Notes: generated from the sequence alone by a model not told the origin. 64,000 nt of DNA from Asaia krungthepensis NRIC 0535 (GCF_025995175.1 NZ_BAPV01000020.1:1-64000); one strand, 5' to 3'. Shown: positions 53,766 through 63,416, counted from the first letter of the stretch. Numbers and translations are program-made.

Positions 53766-55918
53766 GCAGCCTTTCCCGCAAATTCGCCCCCTTTGACGTC
53801 CTTCCGGCGGAATCGCCCCTTGCGATGCCGACGCAGAACCTGCGTCAGCGTCCCGAAACCTTCGGGCGTGACCGCCATCCCCCTACGACACCAGCCTTTC
53901 TCTGGCTGCGTCGCCTGCTCGTCATTGGCGGTGCCGTGCTTCTGACGGGTTGGGGGGCGTTCGAGATGAACCGCGTGCTCAACTCGATGGGTGTCTCGAC
54001 GCTCGGCATCATCGTGCTGGCGCTTTTCATCATCCTGGGCGCCTGGATCTCGCTGTCTTTCACCTCGTCGCTGGCAGGGTTTGTTTCCGTGCTGCGCCAT
54101 GGCGGTTTGGGCCTCGGTATTTCACGCGATACCCCCCTCCCCGCGCTCATGAGCCGCACCGCCGTGCTCATGCCCACCTATAACGAAGACCCTGACCGTG
54201 TCCTCGTCGGGCTGCGCGCCATTCATGACTCCCTCGCGGCGACGGGACGTATCGACGCATTCGACTTCTTCATGCTGTCCGACACGACCGATCCGGATGT
54301 CTGGGTGCGCGAAGAGCGCGCCTATCTTTCTTTCGTCGAGGCCGTGAACGGGCAGGGACGTATTTTCTATCGTCGTCGCCCGAAGAACATCGATCGCAAA
54401 TCCGGCAATCTGGAAGAATGGGTCAAGCGCTTTGGTGGCGCCTATCAGCAGATGCTGACCCTCGACGCCGATTCAGTCATGGATGGTGGGCTGATCGTGC
54501 GGACTGTCTCGGCCATGGAGCGTCACGAGAACGTTGCGCTCATCCAGACTCTACCTGTGATCATCGGCGGCAAGACGCTCTTTGCCCGCATGCAGCAATT
54601 TGCCGGCCGTGTTTATGGACCGCTCATTGCACACGGTATTGCCTGGTGGCACGGCTCGGAAGGCAATTACTGGGGTCATAACGCGGTCATTCGCACGCGC
54701 GCTTTTGCTGAACAGGCCGGACTGCCCCATCTGCCGGGGCGCAAACCCTTCGGCGGCGGTATTCTCAGCCATGATTTCGTCGAGGCCGCCCTTATGCGTC
54801 GCGGCGGCTGGGCCATCCACATGATTCCGGGCCTGTTCGGCTCCTATGAGGAAAGCCCGCCCTCGCTCACAGACGTCGCCATTCGCGACCGTCGCTGGTG
54901 TCAGGGCAATCTGCAACACGGCAAGATCGTGCTGTCGCGCGGGCTGCACTGGGTCAGCCGCATGCATATGATGGTCGGGATCGGCGCCTATATCACCTCG
55001 CCGCTCTGGCTGCTTTTCCTGATGTTCGGCATCCTGATCTCGCTTCAGGCCCATTTCGACCGGCCTGAGTATTTCGGTGACACCAAGACACTCTATCCGC
55101 ACTGGCCCCAGGTTGATCCGGTGCAGGCCAAATACGTGTTCATCGGCACCATGGCCGTGCTTCTCGCACCCAAGGGCCTGGCGCTTATCGCCACGCTGTT
55201 CGACCGAGCCATGCTGCGCAGCTGTGGCGGGTTTCTGCGCCTGGTTGCCTCGATCGCGCTTGAGACACTCATTGGCGGCCTGATCGCCCCGATCGCCATG
55301 CTGATTCATACCTCTGGCGTCATCTCGATCCTGCGCGGTCGCGATTCCGGCTGGAATGCCCAGAACCGCGATGACGGGCGCGTCTCTCTCAAGGAGATCG
55401 CGCATGGGTACTGGATTTATACCGCTTTCGGTCTGGTGTTGGCTGCCGCTGCCTGGTCCGTGTCATTCTCCCTGTTCCTGTGGATGACACCGGTCCTGAT
55501 CGGTCTCGCCCTTGCGATTCCTCTGGCCGCCATGACAGCCAGCCGCGATGTCGGTCTCTGGCTGAAAAGCTGGGGACTCCTGCTCATTCCCGAGGAGACA
55601 GCGCTGCCACCCATCCTGCAACTCGCGACGGAAAACGATCTGCGTCGCACACAGACTGAAGCCATGCCCAATCGGCCACCCGCAGAAGCCTTTGCCGCCC
55701 TGCGCAGCAACGCCGATCTTGCCACAGAGCACCGTCGGGCACTCCCCGCGCCCCGTCAGCCCGGCAGCACGATCGACCCCAACCTTCTCGTGGGGCTTCT
55801 CAAGCTTCGTGAGGCGGGTTCTGTTGCCGAGGCCCTAGGAACCCTGACCCGTCAGGAAAAGGCGGCCGTTCTATGCAGCGCCGAAGGTCTTGATCTGGTT
55901 CTTGGGCTGCCTTTCTGA
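53762..55918 (+). CDS. opgH: Membrane glucosyltransferase OpgH
   Basis: The protein (about 718 residues) is the inner-membrane GT2-type polymerase that makes the beta-1,2/1,6-glucan backbone from UDP-glucose. Motifs: TAVLMPTYNEDPDRV, LDADSVMDGG (DxD-like) and the QxxRW-type RRWCQGN. Hydrophobic segments lie near 40-110 and after 400. The start is taken as GTG at 53762 overlapping the opgG stop (GTGA); an in-frame ATG at 53741 is an alternative. Confidence 0.93.
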   Translation: MSSLSRKFAPFDVLPAESPLAMPTQNLRQRPETFGRDRHPPTTPAFLWLRRLLVIGGAVLLTGWGAFEMNRVLNSMGVSTLGIIVLALFIILGAWISLSFTSSLAGFVSVLRHGGLGLGISRDTPLPALMSRTAVLMPTYNEDPDRVLVGLRAIHDSLAATGRIDAFDFFMLSDTTDPDVWVREERAYLSFVEAVNGQGRIFYRRRPKNIDRKSGNLEEWVKRFGGAYQQMLTLDADSVMDGGLIVRTVSAMERHENVALIQTLPVIIGGKTLFARMQQFAGRVYGPLIAHGIAWWHGSEGNYWGHNAVIRTRAFAEQAGLPHLPGRKPFGGGILSHDFVEAALMRRGGWAIHMIPGLFGSYEESPPSLTDVAIRDRRWCQGNLQHGKIVLSRGLHWVSRMHMMVGIGAYITSPLWLLFLMFGILISLQAHFDRPEYFGDTKTLYPHWPQVDPVQAKYVFIGTMAVLLAPKGLALIATLFDRAMLRSCGGFLRLVASIALETLIGGLIAPIAMLIHTSGVISILRGRDSGWNAQNRDDGRVSLKEIAHGYWIYTAFGLVLAAAAWSVSFSLFLWMTPVLIGLALAIPLAAMTASRDVGLWLKSWGLLLIPEETALPPILQLATENDLRRTQTEAMPNRPPAEAFAALRSNADLATEHRRALPAPRQPGSTIDPNLLVGLLKLREAGSVAEALGTLTRQEKAAVLCSAEGLDLVLGLPF

Positions 55919-55959
55919 GGTAACCTGATCCGGGGCGGCGCTCTGGTTCGCGTGTCGTT

Positions 55960-56235
55960 CCTGAGGACGAAGGTCCTCTGCCGGGGGCGAGGGAACGCTC
56001 CTGGTCGAACCGTTCCGCGGGGCGCTGCCCCGCACCCGCGAAGGGGCTAGCCCCTTCGATCCCCTCCTGAACATGAATTCCTGTTTGAGAGCGTCGCTTA
56101 TCTCGCAGGAGGGACAGGCTCTCTTATTGAGTCCGACAGCAGGACACCCCTTGCGCTGGCGAGGGAGCAAGCCTTGGCGCCTCCCTCCCCTGGTCGGACA
56201 GATATCCAGAAGATGAACGTCCTCTAGCGGGAGGG
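55960..56235. repeat. Dispersed GC-rich hairpin repeat between convergent genes
   Basis: The block between opgH and the DUF2501-like gene contains a GAGGACGAAGGTCCTC hairpin (55962), GCGGGGCGCTGCCCCGC (about 56018) and the palindrome AAGGGGCTAGCCCCTT (56041-56056). A degenerate second copy follows near 56161-56235. No gene is seen in this 431-base gap. Confidence 0.75.
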
Positions 56236-56296
56236 ACAGAGTCCAGTATCGGATCGTTATTGCACCACGGCGCACATCATAAAGAGGGCAGGATAT

Positions 56297-56325
56297 AAAA
56301 AAGGCCGACTCTTTCGAGCCGGCCT
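56297..56325 (-). terminator. Intrinsic terminator of the DUF2501-like gene
   Basis: A stem (56302-56311 with 56316-56325, one mismatch, TTTC loop) on the minus strand ends in seven T residues, about 25 bases after the stop. Confidence 0.85.
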
Positions 56326-56349
56326 CTCAAGGCACCACGAGGAAGGGTT

Positions 56350-56880
56350 TTACTTGAAATCCTGACCGCGCTGCCCGACTTGTGCGCAAAGCTGCGTACG
56401 GTGGCTCAGATCGAGAGAAGACACGTCGAAGGGTACGTTCGTGCTGGTCTGAATCAGACCCTGACCGCCCAGTGAATAATACTGGTCATTCTTCACATCC
56501 GGACGCTTGGCCAGCTTGCGCCCCACGACGCGCAGTGTCGTCCCATGCACAAGATGATTGCGTACGCAGTAGCTGGCCAGACCGGCGAGGTTGCCAGCCC
56601 GTGCTGAGTCGAGGGAGGGAAGACCATAGGTATCGAGCACGCCAGGGGTCTTGGCGGTTGCTACAGTATTGCTCACTTCCGGCCCGCCAACAGCCTGCAT
56701 CATGCCGTTATTGGCGGTCGGTGCGCCATCACGGTGCACGGGAATGGAGCCTGCAGGCATGACGGTGGATTGTGTGCCCGGGGGGACGGCAGGCATGGGG
56801 GCCTGCTGGGCATGAGCCGTGGCACCGGCATAAGCCAGGCTGCACAGGGCCGTCAGGCCAAGACAAAAACGAGACACCAT
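56350..56880 (-). CDS. Exported DUF2501/YjjA-like protein
   Basis: The 176-residue protein has a signal peptide (VSRFCLGLTALCSLAYAGATAHA). The C-terminal half, NLAGLASYCVRNHLV to DLSHRTQLCAQVGQRGQDF with two Cys, resembles DUF2501 (YjjA). Function is unknown. The start at 56880 is chosen over 56919 because it directly begins the signal peptide. A strong terminator follows. Confidence 0.7.
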   Translation of the reverse strand: MVSRFCLGLTALCSLAYAGATAHAQQAPMPAVPPGTQSTVMPAGSIPVHRDGAPTANNGMMQAVGGPEVSNTVATAKTPGVLDTYGLPSLDSARAGNLAGLASYCVRNHLVHGTTLRVVGRKLAKRPDVKNDQYYSLGGQGLIQTSTNVPFDVSSLDLSHRTQLCAQVGQRGQDFK

Positions 56881-57117
56881 TGGATCGATCCTCTTTATGC
56901 TCTTTCTCGGGCGCATCACCTCTGACGCTTCCCGTTAAAACGCGCTCTCCCGACCAGAAAGTCAGGATGAAGGACGTGTGCATTTGTAACATGTGAGTAT
57001 GGCGACGGTTTATTGCCCCATCGAAACTTCGCAGAAACCGATCCATGAAACGTTGAGGCTCAGCCCGTTCTGCCGCAGTCTGGAATGATTGTTTTTCCTG
57101 TATGATGAGGCCCTGCC

Positions 57118-59205
57118 ATGATCCCTCCCTCGCCACGGCGTGTCCCCCATATGATCACGCAGCTCGAACGTGTTCGGCATGACGATTATGCCTGGATGAA
57201 GGACGAAAACTGGCAAAAGGTGCTGCGCGATCCGAGCCTGTTGCGCACCGATATTGCCGAGGCCCTGCGTGAGGAAAATACCTATACGGAAGAATGCCTT
57301 AGTGGCATGGCAAGCGCGCGCGAAACCTTGTTGAAGGAAATGATCGGACGTATTCCCCCGGCCGAGGATTCCGTGCCATGGCCTGATGGCGCGTGGCTGT
57401 ATTTCTCGCGCTTTGCCAAGGATGCCCAGCACCCGGTCTATCTGCGCCGCCCCCGCCAGGGCGGGGACGAACAGATGCTGCTCGATGTCGATGCCCTGGC
57501 GAAGTCTCACGCCTATTTCGCCCTGGCAGGGACGTGTCATTCCGATGATCACCGCGTCTTCGTCTACGCCGCCGACACGCAGGGATCGGAAGTCTATCGG
57601 CTGCACAGCCTCGATCTTGAAACCGGTGCGGCCTTTGCCCCGGATGTCGAAAGCGCCTCGGGCAGCTTCATCATCTCGCCAGACAGTGCCTGGCTGTTCT
57701 GGATCTACCGTGACGATCATGGGCGTCCTTCGCGTGTCTATCGTCGTCCTCTGGCGGGCGGCGAGGATGTGCTGGTTTTCGATGAGCCGGATTCCGGATT
57801 CTTCCTGAGCCTCTCGGTCACGGCCTCACGACAATGGATCCTGATCGAGCGTGGCGACCACGATACCAACGAGACCCTGCTGATCCCCGCCAACGATCCG
57901 ACACAGCCCCCCCGCAGTGCCTCACCGCTTGTCCGCGGAGAGCGTTATACCCTCACGCACTGGAATGACCGGTTCATCATCCTCACCAACGCCGAGGGAG
58001 CGATCGATTTCCAGTTCAAGCAGGCGCCAGATACCGCCCCGTCGCGCGAAAACTGGTCGGATTTCCTGCCTCATACGCCAGGGCGTTTCCTTCTGGGCGC
58101 TGCCGCAAGTCGCACCCATCTGGCCTGGGCGGAACGCGTGAACGGCAATATCGAGATCCATGTTGTCGCAGAAAATGCGACAGGCGATATCCGCACCCAG
58201 ACGCGCACCATCGGCATGGAAGAAGAGGCCTTCGACCTCACCCTGCTCGGCTTTCTAGAATATGACGCGGCCGTCCTGCGCTACATCTATGAGTCACCGA
58301 CCACACCGGCCCATTGGTACGATCTCGACATGGTATCGGGCGAGCAGGTTCTCCAGAAAATCCGGGAGATCCCTTCCGGGCATGATCCTGCTCTCTACGA
58401 AACGCATCGCATCTTCGCCACGGCCTCGGACGGGGCTGAGGTACCGGTCACCATTCTCAAGAGGCGCGATACGCCTTGCGACGGCACGGCACCGCTCCTG
58501 CTCTACGGCTATGGCTCTTATGGCATTTCGATGGATTCGGGGTTCAGCACCTCGATATTCAGCCTGGTCGATCGGGGATGGGTCTATGCCGTGGCCCATA
58601 TCCGTGGCGGTTCCGAAAAGGGATGGGACTGGTTCCTGAAGGGGCGGGGCAAACACAAGCCCAACAGCTTCACCGATTTCGTGACCTGTGCCCGTAGCCT
58701 CGTTCAGCTCGGATATGGGCAGGAAGGACGTATTGTCGCCCATGGAGGGTCGGCAGGCGGGTTGCTGATGGGCGCCGTGGTCAACCTTGCGCCCGAATTA
58801 TTCGCCGGGATTGCCGCGCAGGTGCCCTTCGTCGATGTGCTGAACACAATGTCCGACGATACGTTGCCGCTCACCCCGCCCGAATGGCCGGAATGGGGTA
58901 ACCCGCTGGAAGATCGCGACGCCTACGACCTGATCGCCAGCTATTCGCCCTATGACAATATCAGAGCCGTTCCCTACCCGCCGGTTCTGGCCATGGGGGG
59001 GCTGTCCGACCCACGGGTGACCTATTGGGAGCCTGCAAAATGGATCGCGAAGCTGCGCGAGGTCGCATCGGGCGGGCCATTCCTGTGCCGGATCAACATG
59101 GATGCCGGGCATGGGGGCTCGTCCGGCCGTTTCAAGCGTCTGGAAGAAGTCGCTTATGTCTATGGATTCGCCCTGTGGGCCATGGCACAGCGACCTCTCG
59201 CCTGA
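57118..59205 (+). CDS. Prolyl oligopeptidase family, oligopeptidase B type
   Basis: The 695-residue S9A peptidase has an N-terminal beta-propeller and a C-terminal alpha/beta-hydrolase domain. The nucleophile Ser is in GGSAGGLLMG, the Asp in GGLSDPRVTYWEP and the His in DAGHGG. PtrB-type enzymes cut short peptides after basic residues. No signal peptide is seen, so it is cytosolic. Confidence 0.92.
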   Translation: MIPPSPRRVPHMITQLERVRHDDYAWMKDENWQKVLRDPSLLRTDIAEALREENTYTEECLSGMASARETLLKEMIGRIPPAEDSVPWPDGAWLYFSRFAKDAQHPVYLRRPRQGGDEQMLLDVDALAKSHAYFALAGTCHSDDHRVFVYAADTQGSEVYRLHSLDLETGAAFAPDVESASGSFIISPDSAWLFWIYRDDHGRPSRVYRRPLAGGEDVLVFDEPDSGFFLSLSVTASRQWILIERGDHDTNETLLIPANDPTQPPRSASPLVRGERYTLTHWNDRFIILTNAEGAIDFQFKQAPDTAPSRENWSDFLPHTPGRFLLGAAASRTHLAWAERVNGNIEIHVVAENATGDIRTQTRTIGMEEEAFDLTLLGFLEYDAAVLRYIYESPTTPAHWYDLDMVSGEQVLQKIREIPSGHDPALYETHRIFATASDGAEVPVTILKRRDTPCDGTAPLLLYGYGSYGISMDSGFSTSIFSLVDRGWVYAVAHIRGGSEKGWDWFLKGRGKHKPNSFTDFVTCARSLVQLGYGQEGRIVAHGGSAGGLLMGAVVNLAPELFAGIAAQVPFVDVLNTMSDDTLPLTPPEWPEWGNPLEDRDAYDLIASYSPYDNIRAVPYPPVLAMGGLSDPRVTYWEPAKWIAKLREVASGGPFLCRINMDAGHGGSSGRFKRLEEVAYVYGFALWAMAQRPLA

Positions 59206-59215
59206 AGAAACACGG

Positions 59216-59241
59216 CCCTGAGCTTCTGAGAAGGCTCAGGG
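59216..59241 (+). terminator. Hairpin terminator after the oligopeptidase gene
   Basis: CCCTGAGC (59216-59223) and GCTCAGGG (59234-59241) pair with inner TT/AA extension and are followed by a short T-run. The hairpin is placed between convergent genes. Confidence 0.65.
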
Positions 59242-59269
59242 TTTCAGGCGAAGGCGCGCAGGGAGGAGT

Positions 59270-59662
59270 TCAGTCCTCGCCATCGGCCTGAGGGCGGGGG
59301 CGTATGGCGGCGCAGAGTGGCGGCAGCTTGGGGTTCGTCTCGGCGCGGGTGCGGCACATGGTGCGCGCATCGGCGCCGCAAACTTCGATCGTTTCCTCGA
59401 AATCGGATTCGAGCACATCGCGTGCTACAGCGGCATCCTGATTGGTGCTGTCAGTATCCTGGTCCGCGACGATCTTCTGGGTCTTGTGCAACTCCTTGAG
59501 GGCCTCGACGCAGCTGTCACTGGCCGAATCCGGATCGGTTTGCAGCACGGCCAGAATCCGGTTGAGCACCGAGGCCGGGTCGTTTTTCGGGTGGGGCGCC
59601 GCTTGCGCCGAGAGGGGCAGACCAGCCAGAAGGACGGCGAGAACAGGCAGAGCTTTCTTCAT
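59270..59662 (-). CDS. Small exported protein, Cys-containing
   Basis: The 130-residue protein has a signal peptide (MKKALPVLAVLLAGLPLSAQAA). The mature part is helical and acidic with four Cys (SCVEALKELHK, EVCGADARTMC, PLCAAI), which could form disulfides. No family is recognised. It is convergent with the oligopeptidase gene. Confidence 0.7.
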   Translation of the reverse strand: MKKALPVLAVLLAGLPLSAQAAPHPKNDPASVLNRILAVLQTDPDSASDSCVEALKELHKTQKIVADQDTDSTNQDAAVARDVLESDFEETIEVCGADARTMCRTRAETNPKLPPLCAAIRPRPQADGED

Positions 59663-59741
59663 GGAATCAGGATAATTGGCTTTTCATCCTTTGAAAACGC
59701 CCAAATGTCAGGGTTTCCGGGGCAGGAAGCCCAGCTTGGAG

Positions 59742-59770
59742 TTGACTCCCGGCATGGCGATGAGTATTCC
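59742..59770 (+). promoter_or_regulatory. Putative sigma-70 promoter of rpmJ
   Basis: TTGACT (59742-59747) and TATTCC (59765-59770) are 17 bases apart and about 60 bases before the rpmJ start. Confidence 0.55.
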
Positions 59771-59829
59771 GACGACCACTCACGGGCGCGACGCCCGTTC
59801 GTCTTGCATGGCCCGGGAAGCAAATTATC

Positions 59830-59955
59830 ATGAAGATTCGTAACAGCCTCAAATCCGCCAAGATCCGCGACAAGGACTGCCGCGTCGTTCGCCGTCGTGG
59901 CCGCGTCTATGTCATCAACAAGAAGAACCCGCGCATGAAGGCTCGCCAGGGCTAA
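59830..59955 (+). CDS. rpmJ: 50S ribosomal protein bL36, zinc-free type
   Basis: The 41-residue basic protein [20 protein letters not shown]... ends with [11 protein letters not shown]. It is of the YkgO-like paralogue type, as it lacks the CxxC...H zinc ligands and has a single Cys. An intrinsic terminator-like hairpin follows. It is too short for standard gene calls. Confidence 0.95.
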   Translation: MKIRNSLKSAKIRDKDCRVVRRRGRVYVINKKNPRMKARQG

Positions 59956-59970
59956 TTCCCTGTTGATGCC

Positions 59971-59994
59971 AAAACGGAGCCTCAGCCCCGTTTT
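59971..59994 (+). terminator. Terminator-like hairpin after rpmJ
   Basis: AAAACGG (59971-59977) pairs with CCGTTTT (59988-59994) around a ten-base loop. It lies just before the preferred start of the TPR gene at 59996. Confidence 0.65.
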
Positions 59995-59995
59995 G

Positions 59996-60658
59996 ATGCG
60001 TTACACGGCCCGTTTGCGGGCCGTCGTCAGGCCGTGTCTGCTTTTCAGCAGCGCGGCTTTTGTCGTTCTGGCGCCCCTCCCAGCCTTCCCGGCCCCTCCG
60101 CCCCATACGACATCGCTGCCCACGCCTCAGCCTCCGGCGGACACACCGCCGCAGGTCGCACCCCCGACCAAGTCGAAGCCCGACCCCCTGATTGAGGCCA
60201 GCAAGGCCTTGCGCACCGCCACCAAACCAGCCGAAGCCCGCGCCCTTGAGCGTCAGGTCGAGACGCTGCGCCAGAGGGGCCTGACCGCCAGCACACGTCT
60301 GCTGCTCGAGAATGCCGATTCGAGCCTCAAGGACCATGACTACCGCAAGGCGGAGGGCGCGCTTGACAACGCTCTGGTGCTGCAGCCTGACAAGGCGTTC
60401 ATCCGGCGCGGTCGCGCCCGTGTGCGCTATGCTGCAGGCGATTTCGAGGGGGCCATCAGCGATCTGGGGGTGGCCCTGCATCTGGATCCGGATGATCCCC
60501 TCTCCTGGCAGCTTCTGTCGCAGATAGAGGAGGAGCGTCACAACATTCGCGTGGCCCTTCAGGCGGCTCAGCAAGTGCTCGTTGTCGATCCTCTGGCCAG
60601 CGGCGCTGCCAAACGTGTGAAGACGCTGCAGGCTTCTCTGGATGGACGCGCGATTTAA
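59996..60658 (+). CDS. Exported TPR-like protein
   Basis: The protein (about 220 residues) has a hydrophobic signal region (VRPCLLFSSAAFVVLAPLPAFPA), a Pro-rich linker and TPR-type helical repeats (YRKAEGALDNALVLQPDKAFIRRGRARVRYAAGDFEGAISDLGVALHLDPDDP). TPRs bind partner proteins. The ATG at 59996 follows the rpmJ hairpin; starts at 59963 (TTG) and 59966 overlap that hairpin. Confidence 0.75.
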   Translation: MRYTARLRAVVRPCLLFSSAAFVVLAPLPAFPAPPPHTTSLPTPQPPADTPPQVAPPTKSKPDPLIEASKALRTATKPAEARALERQVETLRQRGLTASTRLLLENADSSLKDHDYRKAEGALDNALVLQPDKAFIRRGRARVRYAAGDFEGAISDLGVALHLDPDDPLSWQLLSQIEEERHNIRVALQAAQQVLVVDPLASGAAKRVKTLQASLDGRAI

Positions 60659-60728
60659 AGCGCGTCACGATCTCAACTCTGCCTTGATTGCGCAGTTTGA
60701 TGAGATGTCGAAGTCAAAGGAGAACATC

Positions 60729-60983
60729 ATGTTCAAGAAGAACAAGGCCAAGGTCACTGAACTGACCGCCCCGGATGCCCCGAAAAAAGGGTGTTGCCTC
60801 AGCAAGATGTGCTGCTCGGCCAAGCCGCAGACCAAGGAAGCGATCATGGGCGGCCTGACCTTCCTCAGCATGTTCGGCCCCAGGAAACTGCGCCCACATC
60901 TTCAGCATCTGCTCGCCGTGATTGCGATCGTCACCTTCGTGGTCAAGGCCATCAAGCCGAAGCGCGAAGAAAAGACGAACTGA
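60729..60983 (+). CDS. Small Cys-rich membrane protein of unknown function
   Basis: The 84-residue protein begins MFKKNKAKVTEL and has a clear AAAGGAG site about six bases upstream, preferred over 60642. A GCCLSKMCCS cluster (residues 20-29) is followed by LLAVIAIVTFVVKAIKPK, one hydrophobic segment near the C-terminus. The Cys cluster could bind metal or be acylated. The family is unknown. It follows the TPR gene by 70 bases and ends just before a GC-rich repeat. Confidence 0.7.
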   Translation: MFKKNKAKVTELTAPDAPKKGCCLSKMCCSAKPQTKEAIMGGLTFLSMFGPRKLRPHLQHLLAVIAIVTFVVKAIKPKREEKTN

Positions 60984-60999
60984 ACTTTCCCCTCGGGGC

Positions 61000-61105
61000 T
61001 CTGCTCCAAACCCCGTCAGAGGGCCATCTCCCTCTGAGAACCCCGTTGAGGGGATGAAAGGGGCAAGCCCCTTTCCGGGGCGCGGGGCAGCGCCCCGCAC
61101 CTTTC
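61000..61105. repeat. Dispersed GC-rich hairpin repeat before priA
   Basis: It contains GAAAGGGGCAAGCCCCTTTC (about 61059) and GCGGGGCAGCGCCCCGC (about 61082), the same modules as the larger arrays, plus a shortened GAGGGCCATCTCCCTC hairpin. It lies between the convergent Cys-rich protein gene and priA. Confidence 0.75.
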
Positions 61106-61125
61106 TGCCACCGGAAGACCCAACC

Positions 61126-63360
61126 TCAGAGAAACGAGATCGGATCGATATCGATGTCGATGCGCTCATGAGTCGAAAGCTTCACCCCCTCAAGCCACTG
61201 CCGGATGATGGGTTGAACGGCCACGTTGCGCCTTGTGCGCAATAGCAGCCGACGACGATGACGCCCGCGTAGAATGGCCAGCGGGGCTGGCGCAGGGCCA
61301 AGCACCTGCACACCGGGCAGATCGGGTGCCCGTGCGCCAAGGAGTCCGGCCACACGATCCGCCGCTTCGGCGGAATCGGCACTGACGATCAGAGCCGCCA
61401 GACGGCCGTAAGGCGGCCAGAAGCCGGGTTTCCTCTGAGCCGATTCCTGTTCCATGAAGGCAAGATAATCGTTCGAGACGAGGGCTTTCATCACTGGGTG
61501 ATCGCCGAGATAGCTTTGCAGCAGGACTGTGCCGGGTTTTTCCGCACGTCCTGCACGACCGGCTACCTGATGCAGCAATTGCACCGTACGTTCGGCAGCA
61601 CGCAAATCACCACCGCCCAGGCCGAGATCGGCGTCGACCACCCCCACAAGGGTCAGGTCCGGAAAGTGCCAGCCCTTGGCGACGATCTGTGTGCCAATGA
61701 CCAGATCGATCTCACGCGCGCTGATACGACGCACGGCTTCTGCCGTGGCGGAGGGCGAGCCGAGAGTGTCCGAGGCCATGACCAGAATCCGGGCTTCGGG
61801 GAAATGCAGCCGGGCTTCCTCATGAACACGCTCAATACCCGGACCGACTGCGACGAGGCTGGATTCGGCCGCGCAGGAGGGGCAGGTTTCGGGCAGTCCC
61901 TCGACATGGCCACAATGATGGCACGTCAGGATCTGGCGCGCGCGATGTTCGACAAGCCAGGACGAGCAATTGGGGCATTCCATGCGATGGCCACAGCTGC
62001 GGCACAGGGTCAGGGGAGCGTAGCCACGCCGATTGAGAAACAGCATGGCCTGTTCCTCGCGCTCGAAACTGGCGCGGATGGCGTCCACGAGGACCGGTGA
62101 CAGAAACTGCCCACGCTCCGGCGGCGCACGGCGCATGTCGATCAGGCGTACATCCGGCAGAGTGGCATTGCCGTGTCGGGCATGGAGCACGACGTGGCGA
62201 TATCGCCCGTTCTCGACATTGGTCAGGGTTTCAAGACTCGGCGTCGCGGAAACAAGAATGGCTGGCACGTTCGTGAGCCTCGCCCGCACGATGGCCATGT
62301 CACGCCCGTGATAGGTCACGCCTTCCTCCTGCTTGAAGGCGCTTTCATGCTCCTCATCCACGATGATCAGACCCAGATCGGGAAAAGGCAGAAACAGAGC
62401 TGAGCGTGCCCCGACCACAACCGCTGCCTGACCCTGGGCGATGGCATGCCATGTCTCGCGTCTTTTCTTTCCCCCCAATTCGGAATGCCAGAGCGCAGGC
62501 TGAACACCGAATCGCCGGGCAAAACGATCCGTCCATTGGGTGGAGAGAGCGATTTCAGGCAGGAGCACAAGACATTGCCTGCCCTCTGCCAGACAGGCCG
62601 CGACGGCCTCGAAATAGACCTCCGTCTTGCCGGAACCGGTCACACCCTCGAGCAGGGTTACGTTGAACGCGCGTGCCCGCACACTATCGGTCAGGGCTTG
62701 AGCCGCTTCCTGCTGATCATCGGAAAGACGGGGCGGATGAAAAATGGGATCGGGCAAGGCAAAAAGCGGAGGCGCCAGAAGCGGCGCCTCGCGCAGAAGA
62801 CCGGCAGCGGCCAATCCACGCACCACACCGGCAGAAACCCCGGTTCTTTCGGTGATCGTGGCTGTGGAGAGAGCGTCCTCTCCCACTGCGTCGAGCACAC
62901 GCTGACGCGCCTCGGTCATGCGCAACGCTGTCGGATCGCCCCCGCCCCTGACCCAACCGAGCTGGACTCTGGTCGGCTGCGTATGGCGCGCACGAATGGC
63001 CATGGCCAGGACCAGACCCGGCGGCGTGAGCGTATAGGCTGCCAGCCAGTCGATGAAGCGCCTGAGGTCACGAGGCAGGGAGGGCATGTCCAGCCGCCCC
63101 AGCAGGGGTTTGAGCCGTGCCAGAGGAACAATACGCGCTTCGGCCGGAGCAAAATCGGCAGGAACGTCACTGTCTATGTCCCAGACACAACCGGTTTCCT
63201 CGCGTCGCCCCAGAGGCACGCTCACCAGATCGCCGGGGGAGACGCTGTTTTCGGGGGCAAGATAATCGAGCGGCGTGGCGAAGGGCAGAGGCAGCAGAAC
63301 GCTGACGCGCACCGTTCTCTCGCCATCCGCCGCAAGCTTCAGTAAGCTCGGTTCCGTCAT
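61126..63360 (-). CDS. priA: Primosomal protein N' (replication restart helicase PriA)
   Basis: The 744-residue 3'-5' DNA helicase reloads the replisome at stalled forks. It has an N-terminal DNA-binding region, Walker A GVTGSGKTEVYFE, DEEHESAFKQEE (DEAH type), and zinc ligands in LCRSCGHRMECPNCSSWL with CHHCGHVEGLPETCPSC. QMVAKGWHFPDLTLV-like sequence is motif V. The start at 63360 (MTEPS) is preferred. Confidence 0.96.
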   Translation of the reverse strand: MTEPSLLKLAADGERTVRVSVLLPLPFATPLDYLAPENSVSPGDLVSVPLGRREETGCVWDIDSDVPADFAPAEARIVPLARLKPLLGRLDMPSLPRDLRRFIDWLAAYTLTPPGLVLAMAIRARHTQPTRVQLGWVRGGGDPTALRMTEARQRVLDAVGEDALSTATITERTGVSAGVVRGLAAAGLLREAPLLAPPLFALPDPIFHPPRLSDDQQEAAQALTDSVRARAFNVTLLEGVTGSGKTEVYFEAVAACLAEGRQCLVLLPEIALSTQWTDRFARRFGVQPALWHSELGGKKRRETWHAIAQGQAAVVVGARSALFLPFPDLGLIIVDEEHESAFKQEEGVTYHGRDMAIVRARLTNVPAILVSATPSLETLTNVENGRYRHVVLHARHGNATLPDVRLIDMRRAPPERGQFLSPVLVDAIRASFEREEQAMLFLNRRGYAPLTLCRSCGHRMECPNCSSWLVEHRARQILTCHHCGHVEGLPETCPSCAAESSLVAVGPGIERVHEEARLHFPEARILVMASDTLGSPSATAEAVRRISAREIDLVIGTQIVAKGWHFPDLTLVGVVDADLGLGGGDLRAAERTVQLLHQVAGRAGRAEKPGTVLLQSYLGDHPVMKALVSNDYLAFMEQESAQRKPGFWPPYGRLAALIVSADSAEAADRVAGLLGARAPDLPGVQVLGPAPAPLAILRGRHRRRLLLRTRRNVAVQPIIRQWLEGVKLSTHERIDIDIDPISFL

Positions 63361-63416
63361 GCTGCCCAAGCGCCCCCTTTTGTCCTGCCCTCTTAAACGA
63401 GACGAGGCCCGCCGTC

